A stretch of 29,980 nt of DNA, from positions 1-29,980 of IMG/VR virus record IMGVR_UViG_3300046466_000228; one strand, given 5' to 3'. Shown here piece after piece: positions 5,644-12,923 of the stretch. Position numbers and translations under genes: made by a program. Position 1 is the stretch's first letter; each line of letters begins with the position of its first letter. Below the pieces are notes generated by a model. That model searched no databases, had not been told where the DNA came from, and saw nothing but the letters and a program-made list of their open reading frames with translations. The DNA is from a virus.

Positions 5644-5674
5644 AGTATAACCATAGGTCGCTAGAGGCTGTCAA
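5644..5674 (-). promoter_or_regulatory. Sigma70-like promoter, leftward
   Basis: On the minus strand there is a perfect TTGACA (5674-5669) and TATACT (5649-5644) separated by 19 bp, in the only sizeable non-coding gap of the region and directed at the leftward small-gene operon. The 19-bp spacer is longer than the ideal 17, so strength is uncertain; a phage activator could compensate. Confidence 0.5.
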
Positions 5675-5687
5675 GAAAAAAAATCGT

Positions 5688-5716
5688 TTGACACCAAATT
5701 CATTTGCTCGTATGCT
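5688..5716 (+). promoter_or_regulatory. Sigma70-like promoter, rightward, for primase operon
   Basis: A perfect TTGACA (5688-5693) is followed after exactly 17 bp by TATGCT (5711-5716). The ATTCATTT repeat (5698-5705) sits inside the spacer. The predicted start of transcription falls at about 5723-5724, directly at the primase ATG, implying a leaderless mRNA. Confidence 0.5.
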
Positions 5717-5723
5717 CGTGGTT

Positions 5724-6509
5724 ATGAGCATGATACACGACTACATTGAGTCCTTGAACATTCAGGGTGGTACACGTTACCGCTCCGATTGTCCATCCTG
5801 CGGACACAAGAATTCATTTGCCGCCTTCAATGACGGGATGAATATCATATTCAAATGCTTTCACGCTGATTGTTCTGTGAAGGGTCGGCTCCGGGTTCGG
5901 CTCTCTGCCGACCCTCCACCTCTGCGTACTCGTAACCGTTACGAAGAACCAGACAAGCCTTTGAATTCATTTCAAATTCCAGACACATTTGTGGACATCT
6001 CCCGAAGTGATGCAGCTATGCGTTACATGAAAGATGTCAATGTGTTCGATGCCTATTCGCACCGCACCGTTCGTCTCATGTATGATCAGAGATTGAACCG
6101 TGCGGTGTTCTTGATTCGAGAAGGTGCCAAGACGGTGGATGCTGTAGGTCGAACCCTTGCAGGAGCCAAACCGAAGTGGTACAGATACGGCAACTCAAAA
6201 CAACTATTCACCGCAGGAGACGCTCCCAGTGCAGTGCTCGTTGAGGACTGTGCTTCAGCCTCGTGTGTTAGTCACGTGATGACTGGCGTTGCTATGCTGG
6301 GCACGTCTCTGCTCAAAGAACACATAGTCCAACTCAAAAAGTTCGACACCGTGTACGTTGCGTTAGATAAGGACGCAACCAAGCTAGGCTTGAAAACTGT
6401 CCAGACACTCAAACCTCACCTGAATGTCCGGATGCTTATTCTTGAAGATGATTTGAAAAACATGGAAAAGGAAAAACTGAATGAGTTCATCAGAAGAAAA
6501 ACCGATTGA
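5724..6509 (+). CDS. DNA primase, zinc-binding and TOPRIM domains, 261 aa
   Basis: Makes RNA primers at the replication fork. The N-terminal zinc motif is CPSCGH (about residue 23) and, after about 16 residues, FKCFHADC. The TOPRIM fold follows: VLVEDCASA (about 170, conserved Glu) and VYVALDKDAT (about 210, Asp-x-Asp). This arrangement is as in the primase half of T7 gp4, but the helicase is a separate gene that overlaps by 29 bp. The ATG at 5724 was chosen because the promoter -10 box ends at 5716; the TTG at 5688 belongs to the -35 box. An ATG at 5730 is equally possible. Three repeat copies occur at or near its start, two of them encoding NSF. Confidence 0.85.
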   Translation: MSMIHDYIESLNIQGGTRYRSDCPSCGHKNSFAAFNDGMNIIFKCFHADCSVKGRLRVRLSADPPPLRTRNRYEEPDKPLNSFQIPDTFVDISRSDAAMRYMKDVNVFDAYSHRTVRLMYDQRLNRAVFLIREGAKTVDAVGRTLAGAKPKWYRYGNSKQLFTAGDAPSAVLVEDCASASCVSHVMTGVAMLGTSLLKEHIVQLKKFDTVYVALDKDATKLGLKTVQTLKPHLNVRMLILEDDLKNMEKEKLNEFIRRKTD

Positions 6510-7713
6510 ACAACATATTCTGCAATTCATTTTGCACCGCGACTTCTACTCCGGTGTGAAGCACATATTGTCAGAGGACATGTTCGAGGGTTTGTCCAAG
6601 ACAGTATTTAGAACGATTCTAAACTGTCACGACGTTGCAACCACGAACCTTACCGCAGGGGAAGTTCATTCGATGTTGCTGACATCCAACCCTGCACTAA
6701 CTAAGTCAAGTCGAGAGGACTTGGCTGACATATTCAACAGGATGCGTGACCCGTCAGGAGAACAGAACGTAGATCTACATCGTAAGATTGTAGAAGAGTT
6801 CTGGGCAAGAGACCAAGCACGTGTCATCGGTGAACGAGCCATTGACATATACACTGGTGAGTCCACTGACTTCACGCCAATCAAAAGTATACTAGACAGA
6901 GTGTCGGAGCACAGCATCAAAGGCAGTGAGACCTACACCATATTTGAGGATGATTTCATGCAACTTATAGAGAGCGAAGAAAGAGGTGTAGACTTCCCGT
7001 TTGACCTCAACATAATTAAGGACAACCTTCCGGGGATGTCTCGTGGTAATCTGGGTATAATCTTTGCCCGACCAGAAACAGGCAAGACAACGTTCTGTGC
7101 CCATCTCTGTGCTTCTTACATCAAGAACAAGAACAAGGTTGCGTACTGGGCGAACGAGGAGCCCGCCGCTAAGATTAAGTTGCGTATTATTCAAAGCTAC
7201 TACAAGCTAACAAAACAAGAGATGGTCAAAGATAAGTCTGTCATCAACGAAAAGTACGTACAGGATATCAAACCGTATCTTACTGTGGTAGATTCAGTTG
7301 GCTCGTCTGTCGAGGAGCTTGATCAATACTGTAAGCTGTCTGACCCTGATATCGTGTTCGCTGACCAGCTTGATAAGTTTCGCGTGAACGGAGACTTTGG
7401 TCGTGGTGACGAACGCCTCAAAGAGATATACATCAAGGCGCGGGAGATAGCTAAACGTAACAATCTGTTGTTCTGGGCTGTGTCTCAAGCAAGCTATGAG
7501 GCACACAACCGCATGAATATTGACTACTCCATGATGGATAACAGCCGGACAGGTAAAGCTGGTGAAGCTGATGTTATCATCGGCATAGGTAAGACTGGAG
7601 ATGTTGATGACGATAACTACATGCGTTACCTGAATGTATCCAAGAATAAGGTCAATGGATATCACGGTATGATAAACGCAAACATAGACATTCACAGGGG
7701 GTTCTACTACTAA
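6481..7713 (+). CDS. Replicative DNA helicase, DnaB-like, 410 aa
   Basis: Hexameric fork helicase. An N-terminal helical region of about 160 residues (primase- and polymerase-contact role by analogy) precedes a RecA-type core. The Walker A segment is ARPETGKTT (about 195-203) and the Walker B segment is DIVFADQLD (about 288), followed by LLFWAVSQAS (motif 3) and a C-terminal GKAGEADVIIGIGKTG segment. AAGGA lies upstream of the ATG, within the end of the primase gene, so the two are probably translationally coupled. The length is close to a minimal DnaB. Both proteins are separate here, unlike the single T7 gp4. Confidence 0.85.
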   Translation: MSSSEEKPIEQHILQFILHRDFYSGVKHILSEDMFEGLSKTVFRTILNCHDVATTNLTAGEVHSMLLTSNPALTKSSREDLADIFNRMRDPSGEQNVDLHRKIVEEFWARDQARVIGERAIDIYTGESTDFTPIKSILDRVSEHSIKGSETYTIFEDDFMQLIESEERGVDFPFDLNIIKDNLPGMSRGNLGIIFARPETGKTTFCAHLCASYIKNKNKVAYWANEEPAAKIKLRIIQSYYKLTKQEMVKDKSVINEKYVQDIKPYLTVVDSVGSSVEELDQYCKLSDPDIVFADQLDKFRVNGDFGRGDERLKEIYIKAREIAKRNNLLFWAVSQASYEAHNRMNIDYSMMDNSRTGKAGEADVIIGIGKTGDVDDDNYMRYLNVSKNKVNGYHGMINANIDIHRGFYY

Positions 7714-8006
7714 TGGATATCAAACATGCAAGAGGCGCACTCAGCGAGATGATTGCTGCCGCACAACTAATTAAACAAGGCTGGCACGTCTTTCACAACA
7801 TAAGTAGTAACGGCCTGATAGATCTTGTGGTTGTCAATCCAGAGACCGGAGAGACACGTTTCTACGATGTGAAAACAAAATCGTATCGCAAGGATGGTAC
7901 ACTGATAAATCGCATAGCCAAACCACATCAGAAAAAGATAGGCGTTGAAATCTACATGGTAGACAGAGTGAATATGGAGGAGCTCAATGAACATAGTGAC
8001 TCTTGA
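7713..8006 (+). CDS. PD-(D/E)XK-type small nuclease, 97 aa
   Basis: Compact nuclease-like domain. Glu12 in an N-terminal helix (GALSEMIAAAQLIKQG), Asp37 in SNGLIDLVVV, and Asp52-x-Lys54 in FYDVKTKS make the PD-(D/E)XK active-site constellation. The fold order and size resemble archaeal-type Holliday-junction resolvases and small phage endonucleases. The start overlaps the helicase stop (TAATG). It ends overlapping the exonuclease gene by 20 bp. The substrate is unknown; its place between helicase and polymerase suggests processing of replication intermediates. Confidence 0.7.
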   Translation: MDIKHARGALSEMIAAAQLIKQGWHVFHNISSNGLIDLVVVNPETGETRFYDVKTKSYRKDGTLINRIAKPHQKKIGVEIYMVDRVNMEELNEHSDS

Positions 8007-8541
8007 CGTGGAGACTACCACAACAAAAAAGCCAAACGGCTCTTGGACACCTTCTCCATTCTTCAAGAATCTTCTGGTCAGTGTTGGCTACAAACGCATA
8101 ACTGATGTAGGCGTTGACTACCTCTGCTTTCACCACGAAAAGGAAACACCGACTAATGGTGGGTTCGAACAAGTTCGTTCTGCACTGGAGTGGTGTGACC
8201 TGTTGATTGGTCACAACATCAAGTTTGACCTGATGTGGTTGCGTGAGTGTGGTTGGTCTTACGATGGCAAGCTGTATGACACAATGGTGGGGGAGTACAT
8301 CTTAGCTGGTTCCCGGCGTTGGCCTCTCAGCCTTGCCGCCCTCGCTGAGAAGTATGAAGTGGGCTCCAAGAAGAAAGACCTCGTTCAACCTTACTTGGAT
8401 GACGGTGTGACGTTTGACAAGATACCATACGACATTGTAGAAGAGTACGGCAAAGAAGATGTTCTCGTTACAGAACGCATTGCTATCAAACAAGCTGAAG
8501 CCTTTGGCACCACACTTGAAAGGATGTACCATGAGCTCTAG
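7987..8541 (+). CDS. 3-prime to 5-prime DnaQ-like proofreading exonuclease, 184 aa
   Basis: Stand-alone proofreading domain of the family A polymerase that follows. The three Exo motifs are visible: Exo I DVET (Asp7, Glu9), Exo II GHNIKFD (about 75-81), and Exo III YGKED (Tyr154, Asp158). In T7 gp5 and E. coli Pol I the exonuclease is fused to the polymerase; here it is a separate gene overlapping polA by 11 bp, so the two may form a complex. The ribosome site GGAGGAG lies about 4 bases before the ATG, inside the upstream nuclease gene. Confidence 0.85.
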   Translation: MNIVTLDVETTTTKKPNGSWTPSPFFKNLLVSVGYKRITDVGVDYLCFHHEKETPTNGGFEQVRSALEWCDLLIGHNIKFDLMWLRECGWSYDGKLYDTMVGEYILAGSRRWPLSLAALAEKYEVGSKKKDLVQPYLDDGVTFDKIPYDIVEEYGKEDVLVTERIAIKQAEAFGTTLERMYHEL

Positions 8542-10072
8542 TTTACAGTCTACACTACTCATGTCCTGTGAGATGACAGACGTTCTGTGTGACATTGAAC
8601 GCGCTGGCATTAAGATAGATAAACAGGCACTGATACAACTCAAAGAGGATTTTGAAAATGAACAAGAGGAACTCCGACACAAGCTCCGAAGCATGGCTCA
8701 AGCCGCAATGGGCGATACCCCTATCAACCTTGATAGCCCTGATGATCGTTCTGCTCTGTTCTACTCTCGTAAGGTAAACAACAAGCAGGTATGGAAGACG
8801 TTGTTCAATTTAGGTACTGAGCAACGGGGGGCAACCAAGAAACAGAAGATGCGTACTCGCATGAAGCAGAGCGAGTTCAAACATGCTGTGAGCGATAACA
8901 CAACGGTAATACGTCGTACGATTGGCTCTCAGTGTATGCACTGTGACGGTGTAGGGCGTGTGTCCTTTACTCGTAAGGATGGCAGCATCAGTAAAGCCAA
9001 GCGCATTTGTTCGGCGTGTAACGGAAAGGGAATGACCTATGTCGATACTGGAAAAACTGCGGGATTTAAAATCAGTCCTAGAGGGGTTGCTGATGTCGCG
9101 GCAGGTGGATTTAAAACAGATAAAGACACGCTTGAGCAACGCCTTGACGAATTGTCGGGAGAAGCTAAAGAGTTTGTGGCAGCTTATATCCGATACTCTG
9201 CTATTCGAACTTATCTTTCTAATTTTGTGGACGGTATGTTCAACAATCTTGATCACGATGATTTTATTCATCCTGAGTTTATGCAGTGCGTTACTGCGAC
9301 TGGAAGACTTTCTTCGAGAAACCCAAACTTTCAGAACATGCCACGAGGCTCTACGTTCGTTATTCGTAAGGTTGTTAAAAGCCGCTGGGAAGGCGGTAAG
9401 ATACTTGAGGGGGACTATAGTCAGCTAGAGTTTCGTGTGGCTGGGTTTCTATCCAGCGACGAGTCCATCTATAACGATGTCAAAGCCGGAACCGACGTTC
9501 ACAGCTACACTGCAGAGATCATAGGGTGTAGCCGACAGGAAGCAAAGGCACACACCTTTAAACCGCTGTACGGTGGCGTTACAGGCACTGATTCACAGAA
9601 GCGATACTACAACGCCTTCAAGGACAAGTATGCCGCTGTGACTGATTGGCAGGACGGGATGCAGCGTCAGGCTGTGGACAGGGGTTACATAACCCTGCCC
9701 TCCGGTAGGCAGTACCACTTCCCCGGAACCAAGTGGACGAAGTGGGGCACCGCAACAAACCGCACCGCCATCTGTAACTATCCTGTTCAGGGCTTTGCTA
9801 CAGGAGACCTGTTACCCCTCGCTCTTATTCATCTGAGTAAACTTTTAAGACAGTCCAAAATGAACAGTGTAATATGCAACACCGTCCACGATAGCATCGT
9901 CATGGATGTCTATCCGGGCGAAGAAAGTAAGGCAATCAGTATGATGGAGGAAGCCATGCTGTCTATCAAGGACGAGTCACACAGACGGTACGGTATCCAC
10001 TATGATATGCCTGTCGATATTGAATTAAAAATAGGAGATAATTGGCTTGACACAGAGCTTGTTGAGCCTTAG
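8531..10072 (+). CDS. polA: DNA polymerase I (family A) with DnaJ-like zinc-finger insertion, 513 aa
   Basis: Replicative polymerase. Motif A is DYSQLEFRVAG (about residue 294). Motif B is RQEAKAHTFKPLYGG, with Phe at the position equivalent to E. coli Pol I Phe762. Motif C is VHDSIVMD (about 452). Before the palm there is an insertion at about residues 136-168 with C-x2-C-x-G-x-G (CMHCDGVGR) and C-x2-C-x-G-x-G (CSACNGKGM), the repeat type of the DnaJ central zinc domain. From memory, HMO-2011-type marine phages have this domain. No exonuclease domain is present because it is encoded by the previous gene. The ATG at 8531 was chosen over an upstream frame extension inside the exonuclease gene. 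A promoter overlaps the stop codon. Confidence 0.9.
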   Translation: MSSSLQSTLLMSCEMTDVLCDIERAGIKIDKQALIQLKEDFENEQEELRHKLRSMAQAAMGDTPINLDSPDDRSALFYSRKVNNKQVWKTLFNLGTEQRGATKKQKMRTRMKQSEFKHAVSDNTTVIRRTIGSQCMHCDGVGRVSFTRKDGSISKAKRICSACNGKGMTYVDTGKTAGFKISPRGVADVAAGGFKTDKDTLEQRLDELSGEAKEFVAAYIRYSAIRTYLSNFVDGMFNNLDHDDFIHPEFMQCVTATGRLSSRNPNFQNMPRGSTFVIRKVVKSRWEGGKILEGDYSQLEFRVAGFLSSDESIYNDVKAGTDVHSYTAEIIGCSRQEAKAHTFKPLYGGVTGTDSQKRYYNAFKDKYAAVTDWQDGMQRQAVDRGYITLPSGRQYHFPGTKWTKWGTATNRTAICNYPVQGFATGDLLPLALIHLSKLLRQSKMNSVICNTVHDSIVMDVYPGEESKAISMMEEAMLSIKDESHRRYGIHYDMPVDIELKIGDNWLDTELVEP

Positions 10073-10075
10073 AAT
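10047..10075 (+). promoter_or_regulatory. Strong sigma70-like promoter overlapping the polA stop codon
   Basis: TTGACA (10047-10052), a 17-bp spacer, then TAGAAT (10070-10075): a perfect -35 and a 5/6 -10. The -10 contains the polA TAG stop. It would start transcription near 10082, about 24 bases before the next ATG, which has its own AGGAG. Confidence 0.55.
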
Positions 10076-10105
10076 AGACAAGTTAAACAGTCATAGGAGT
10101 TAAAG

Positions 10106-10954
10106 ATGACAAACGATTTAGCAACACTTGAAAACCTTAATCTAGATAACCTCGACGAGTCAGCACTGATGGCTCTCACAGGACAGGGCGGTGCCCCCGC
10201 TACTGGTTCCGGTAACGGACTGCCTCGCCTGTCAATCAACTATACAGACGAAGACGACAACGGAAACCGTCTTCCGAAAGGCCACTGGAAGCTGATGCTT
10301 GATGGTCGCTTTGTATTTGCAGAGACGCTGACACTGCGTCCGTTTAGCCGCATGTACACATACAGTCACTGGGACAATGAAGAAAACGTGTTTGTCTCCC
10401 AGTCTATTCAGACCGGAAGTCTTGGTGATAAGTTCCCTGATTCAGCAGGAAGCGAGAAGTGTGGTCGCTTGACAAAGGACGAAGAAAAAGACCTAGAGCC
10501 AACAGATCCACGCCTTCTTCTTTCACGTGAAGTAGTCTGCAACCAAGTTGTGTACGCAACAGTGTCGGGCACAGCCAAAGACGCAGAGGGCAACGATCTC
10601 GAACTCGACAATCAACCCGTAGTGGCCTACTTCAAGAAATCAGGCTTCCGTCCCGTTCGTGAGGCTCTTGACCTCATTACGCGACAGAAGAAACTGATGC
10701 AGAAAACTGTGTTCCAACTGGGCACAAAGAAAATGAAATCAGGTAGTGTGAACTTCTGGGTTCCCACGTTTGCACAGACTGACTACCTCAAGGATCTGAC
10801 ACAAGACGATTTGGATCTGATTAAAAAGTTCTTGGAGACAATCAAAGGATACAATGACGGTGTTCTTGAAAAGTTTCGGGAAGCTCAAAAACTCAGCACG
10901 GATAGCCTCGACGTTTCGTTAGAAGCGGAGCTTGCCGATGCTGACGCTGCCTAA
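10106..10954 (+). CDS. Putative ssDNA-binding protein, 282 aa
   Basis: No family is recognised with certainty. The role is inferred from position (directly after polA, before a recombination-type exonuclease) and composition. The N-terminus is a short acidic Leu/Asn repeat (ENLNLDNLDESA) plus a Gly/Ala linker. The middle is beta-rich (GHWKLMLDGRFVFAETLTLR, NQVVYATVSGTA, QPVVAYFKKSGF), like an OB-fold. The tail is acidic (LDVSLEAELADADAA), as in gp2.5-type and bacterial SSB proteins, where it recruits partners. AGGAG precedes the ATG by 7 bases. A strong promoter just upstream fits a protein needed in high copy number. Confidence 0.5.
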   Translation: MTNDLATLENLNLDNLDESALMALTGQGGAPATGSGNGLPRLSINYTDEDDNGNRLPKGHWKLMLDGRFVFAETLTLRPFSRMYTYSHWDNEENVFVSQSIQTGSLGDKFPDSAGSEKCGRLTKDEEKDLEPTDPRLLLSREVVCNQVVYATVSGTAKDAEGNDLELDNQPVVAYFKKSGFRPVREALDLITRQKKLMQKTVFQLGTKKMKSGSVNFWVPTFAQTDYLKDLTQDDLDLIKKFLETIKGYNDGVLEKFREAQKLSTDSLDVSLEAELADADAA

Positions 10955-11822
10955 GATACAGGCGGCTCTTGAAAGTGCAGGGCGGGGGACGATCAATCTC
11001 CCGCCCGAATTTTCTCAGGAGTTTGTTGAATCTGTAGCCGCCTCTATAGAGAAACAATTCAGCAGAAAGTCTGACAGGTCTGGCATACGCATGTCCGGTC
11101 TGGGTAGACCTCTGTGTCAACAACAGCATGAGATAGCTGGTGACAAAGAAGAGATGGATTACACCACGTTTATGAGATTCATATTCGGGGACATGATCGA
11201 ATCTCTTGCCGTGTTAGCCATGAGATTATCTGGGGTCGAGATTGTAGACCTGCAAAAGAAAGTAGAACTGGAGCTTGACGATGACATTAAGATCAATGGG
11301 ACACTGGATATCATTATTGATGATGGGTCAGGGCCGAAAGTTTGGGACATCAAATCAGCGTCTGATTACTCTTTTAACCATAAATTCGGCTCTTTCGGAG
11401 GGTACGAAAAGATCAAAGAGGAAGACACCTTTGGCTATATCATGCAGGGGTATCTTTACGCTACTGCTGCTGGGTTGCCTTTTGGCGGTTGGATTGTTGT
11501 AAACAAAAACAACGGCGAGTGGATTATGTGTGCCGCGCCGGATGACCAAGAGCAAGACCGCAAGCAATACATTGCGGATGCCAAAGCTCGTGCTAAGTAT
11601 CTCCTGTCGGACAAACCGTTCCGCAAGGAGTTCCAACCTGAGAAGGAGATGCACAAGGGCGAACCAACGGGCAACATGCTTATGCCCCGTACCTGCTCGT
11701 TCTGTGGTCACAAGAGCAAGTGTTGGCCTAAAGCTAAGTTTGCACCTAAAGCAACCTCACGGGCTCAGAGTAGGCCGGGGACGTGGTACACTAAATTAGC
11801 TAAAGAAAGTGTCGTACTATGA
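10938..11822 (+). CDS. Cas4/RecB-like PD-(D/E)XK exonuclease with Fe-S cysteines, 294 aa
   Basis: Nuclease core: helix with E-rich segment, then GTLDIIID (Asp about 124), VWDIKSAS (Asp137-x-Lys139) and a Gln-containing motif IMQGYLYA. Flanking cysteines follow the Cas4/AddB plan: one Cys before the core (Cys60, RPLCQQQ) and three after it, CSFCGHKSKC (about residues 253, 256, 262). They could hold a 4Fe-4S cluster. No CRISPR genes are nearby, so a replication/recombination end-processing role is likely, as for other phage exonucleases of this type. The ATG at 10938 with GCGGAG upstream is preferred over a TTG two codons earlier. It overlaps the upstream gene by 17 bp. Confidence 0.8.
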   Translation: MLTLPKIQAALESAGRGTINLPPEFSQEFVESVAASIEKQFSRKSDRSGIRMSGLGRPLCQQQHEIAGDKEEMDYTTFMRFIFGDMIESLAVLAMRLSGVEIVDLQKKVELELDDDIKINGTLDIIIDDGSGPKVWDIKSASDYSFNHKFGSFGGYEKIKEEDTFGYIMQGYLYATAAGLPFGGWIVVNKNNGEWIMCAAPDDQEQDRKQYIADAKARAKYLLSDKPFRKEFQPEKEMHKGEPTGNMLMPRTCSFCGHKSKCWPKAKFAPKATSRAQSRPGTWYTKLAKESVVL

Positions 11823-12232
11823 ACATCATATACTACACAGACTTTACTCCTTCGATGCAGTTCCTCAACCCCAATACGTTCTTTGTGTACGTTGAGGCGG
11901 CACAGGGGCGGGGTGGTAATGCTGGCATTATACAGCTACGTAACAGCCAACAGGGTTTGCCTCTTACGCTTATCGAACAGTATCTGCAAGAGGGTCTTGT
12001 TGGCAACTTGCAGGGAGAGACCAGTGAGCGTGACATGAGGACTGTCGAGGAGCAGTTTCAAAAGATAAACTTTGTGTTAAGGAGTGGTGCAGTCGTATGG
12101 CTACCAAGTCGGGAAATTCAAACTCAGATTACTTCTTTAGAAAAATCATCCCCAAAGATGGCAGGGTACGCACTGAAAAGGTTAGAGCACCTAACGTTGA
12201 ACTTCTCGCCGCCCAACATAGAGTTACCGTAA
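11819..12232 (+). CDS. Hypothetical protein, 137 aa
   Basis: I do not recognise this protein. It begins MNIIYYTDFTPSMQFLNPNT and has a strand-rich N-terminal half (FFVYVEAAQGRGGNAGIIQL) and a helical middle. The start overlaps the exonuclease stop (ATGA), and the stop overlaps the next likely start (TAATG). Its last 45 codons are also open in the endonuclease frame, so the exact 3-prime extent of real coding here is a little uncertain. Confidence 0.6.
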   Translation: MNIIYYTDFTPSMQFLNPNTFFVYVEAAQGRGGNAGIIQLRNSQQGLPLTLIEQYLQEGLVGNLQGETSERDMRTVEEQFQKINFVLRSGAVVWLPSREIQTQITSLEKSSPKMAGYALKRLEHLTLNFSPPNIELP

Positions 12233-12600
12233 TGGCAGGACGACACAGATTTAGATCCGATTTTGAGTTACGTGTTGCACGTAAGTTGGCTGAGAACGGA
12301 AGAGACTTTGAATACGAGACACAGAAAATATCGTTTCAACCTAAGATAAAAAACTACACACCAGACTTTTGGTTTCCTGAGTATGGGTTCTACGTTGAGA
12401 CAAAAGGCAAGTTTGATGCGGCAGACAGAAGCAAACACCTGCTGATCAAGAAACAGAATCCGGATGTCGATATCCGCTTTGTGTTCCAACGCGCAAGAAA
12501 CAAGATTCGAAAGAACAGTAAAACCAGCTACGCTATGTGGTGTGAGAGACATGGTTTCTTGTGGGCAGAAGGTAGCATACCAGAGGAATGGTTCAAATGA
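12232..12600 (+). CDS. T7-like endonuclease I (Holliday-junction resolvase), 122 aa
   Basis: Cuts branched DNA; in T7 the homologue (gp3) resolves junctions and degrades host DNA. Clear Phage_endo_I signatures: FRSDFELRVARKL (Glu12, equivalent to T7 Glu20), YTPDFWFP (Asp45), FYVETKGKF (Glu56-x-Lys58), SKHLLIKKQNPDVDIRFVF and the C-terminal TSYAMWCERHGF...IPEEW. The start at 12232 (TAATG with the previous gene) gives a protein slightly shorter than T7 gp3. An in-frame ATG at 12097, with AAGGAG 12 bases upstream, would add 45 residues but overlaps the previous gene by 136 bp. The nuclease domain is complete either way. Confidence 0.85.
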   Translation: MAGRHRFRSDFELRVARKLAENGRDFEYETQKISFQPKIKNYTPDFWFPEYGFYVETKGKFDAADRSKHLLIKKQNPDVDIRFVFQRARNKIRKNSKTSYAMWCERHGFLWAEGSIPEEWFK

Positions 12601-12923
12601 GCGACGACATTGAAAACGAAATTGAGTTAGAAAAAAACTTCTTGCTGCCAGACAGGTACTACATTATACTCAAGCCTAATGCCGAAGGATTTAGTGCAAA
12701 GGTATTTGATACGACAGGTGGACTGCTGGATGATGAAGGCAACCCCCATCCCGGAGAGGTCGCAGTTGAGGGCATCCTTGCTCTGCTACAGGCGGACATC
12801 GATCAAGTATTCTCCAGTGGTGTTATTGCTATACAGGCTCGTGAGCACTTTGCAGAACAGACTGGGAATGACTATGAAACAGATGGCAACATCATTCGCG
12901 TTGACTTTGGAGCCAAACAGTGA
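12597..12923 (+). CDS. Hypothetical protein, 108 aa
   Basis: Acidic soluble protein, not recognised. It begins MSDDIENEIELEKNF and then has a beta-rich part (YYIILKPNAEGFSAKVFDTT) and a helical region (GILALLQADIDQVFSSGVIA). The ATG at 12597 overlaps the endonuclease stop (ATGA) and has GAGGA about 9 bases upstream; an ATG at 12588 is too close to that site. Its end overlaps the DUF3310 start as GTGA. Confidence 0.7.
   Translation: MSDDIENEIELEKNFLLPDRYYIILKPNAEGFSAKVFDTTGGLLDDEGNPHPGEVAVEGILALLQADIDQVFSSGVIAIQAREHFAEQTGNDYETDGNIIRVDFGAKQ

Larger units (their letters stand above)
1967..6534 (+). repeat. Oriented dispersed repeat family, core ATTCATTT, 15 copies
   Basis: Exact ATTCATTT starts at 1969, 2477, 2647, 2687, 2699, 2777, 4288, 4461, 4795, 4991, 5174, 5698, 5812, 5965 and 6525. 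Eleven of these are preceded by A (AATTCATTT). Near-copies lie at 2723 (AATTCATTG), 2822 (ATTTCATTT) and 4818 (ATTCATTC). The next base is most often G. All lie on the plus strand. By eye I found no exact copy elsewhere in the window and no reverse-complement copy. They lie in minus-strand genes, plus-strand genes and non-coding DNA, in more than one reading frame. Confidence 0.85.

Noticed and set aside
7294-7695. 133-aa minus-strand frame inside the helicase gene
   Set aside because: It is antisense to the conserved RecA core of the helicase and has no family features.
9039-9428. Plus-strand 129-aa hydrophobic frame inside polA
   Set aside because: It overlaps the polymerase region before motif A in another frame; the hydrophobicity is a by-product of that coding sequence.
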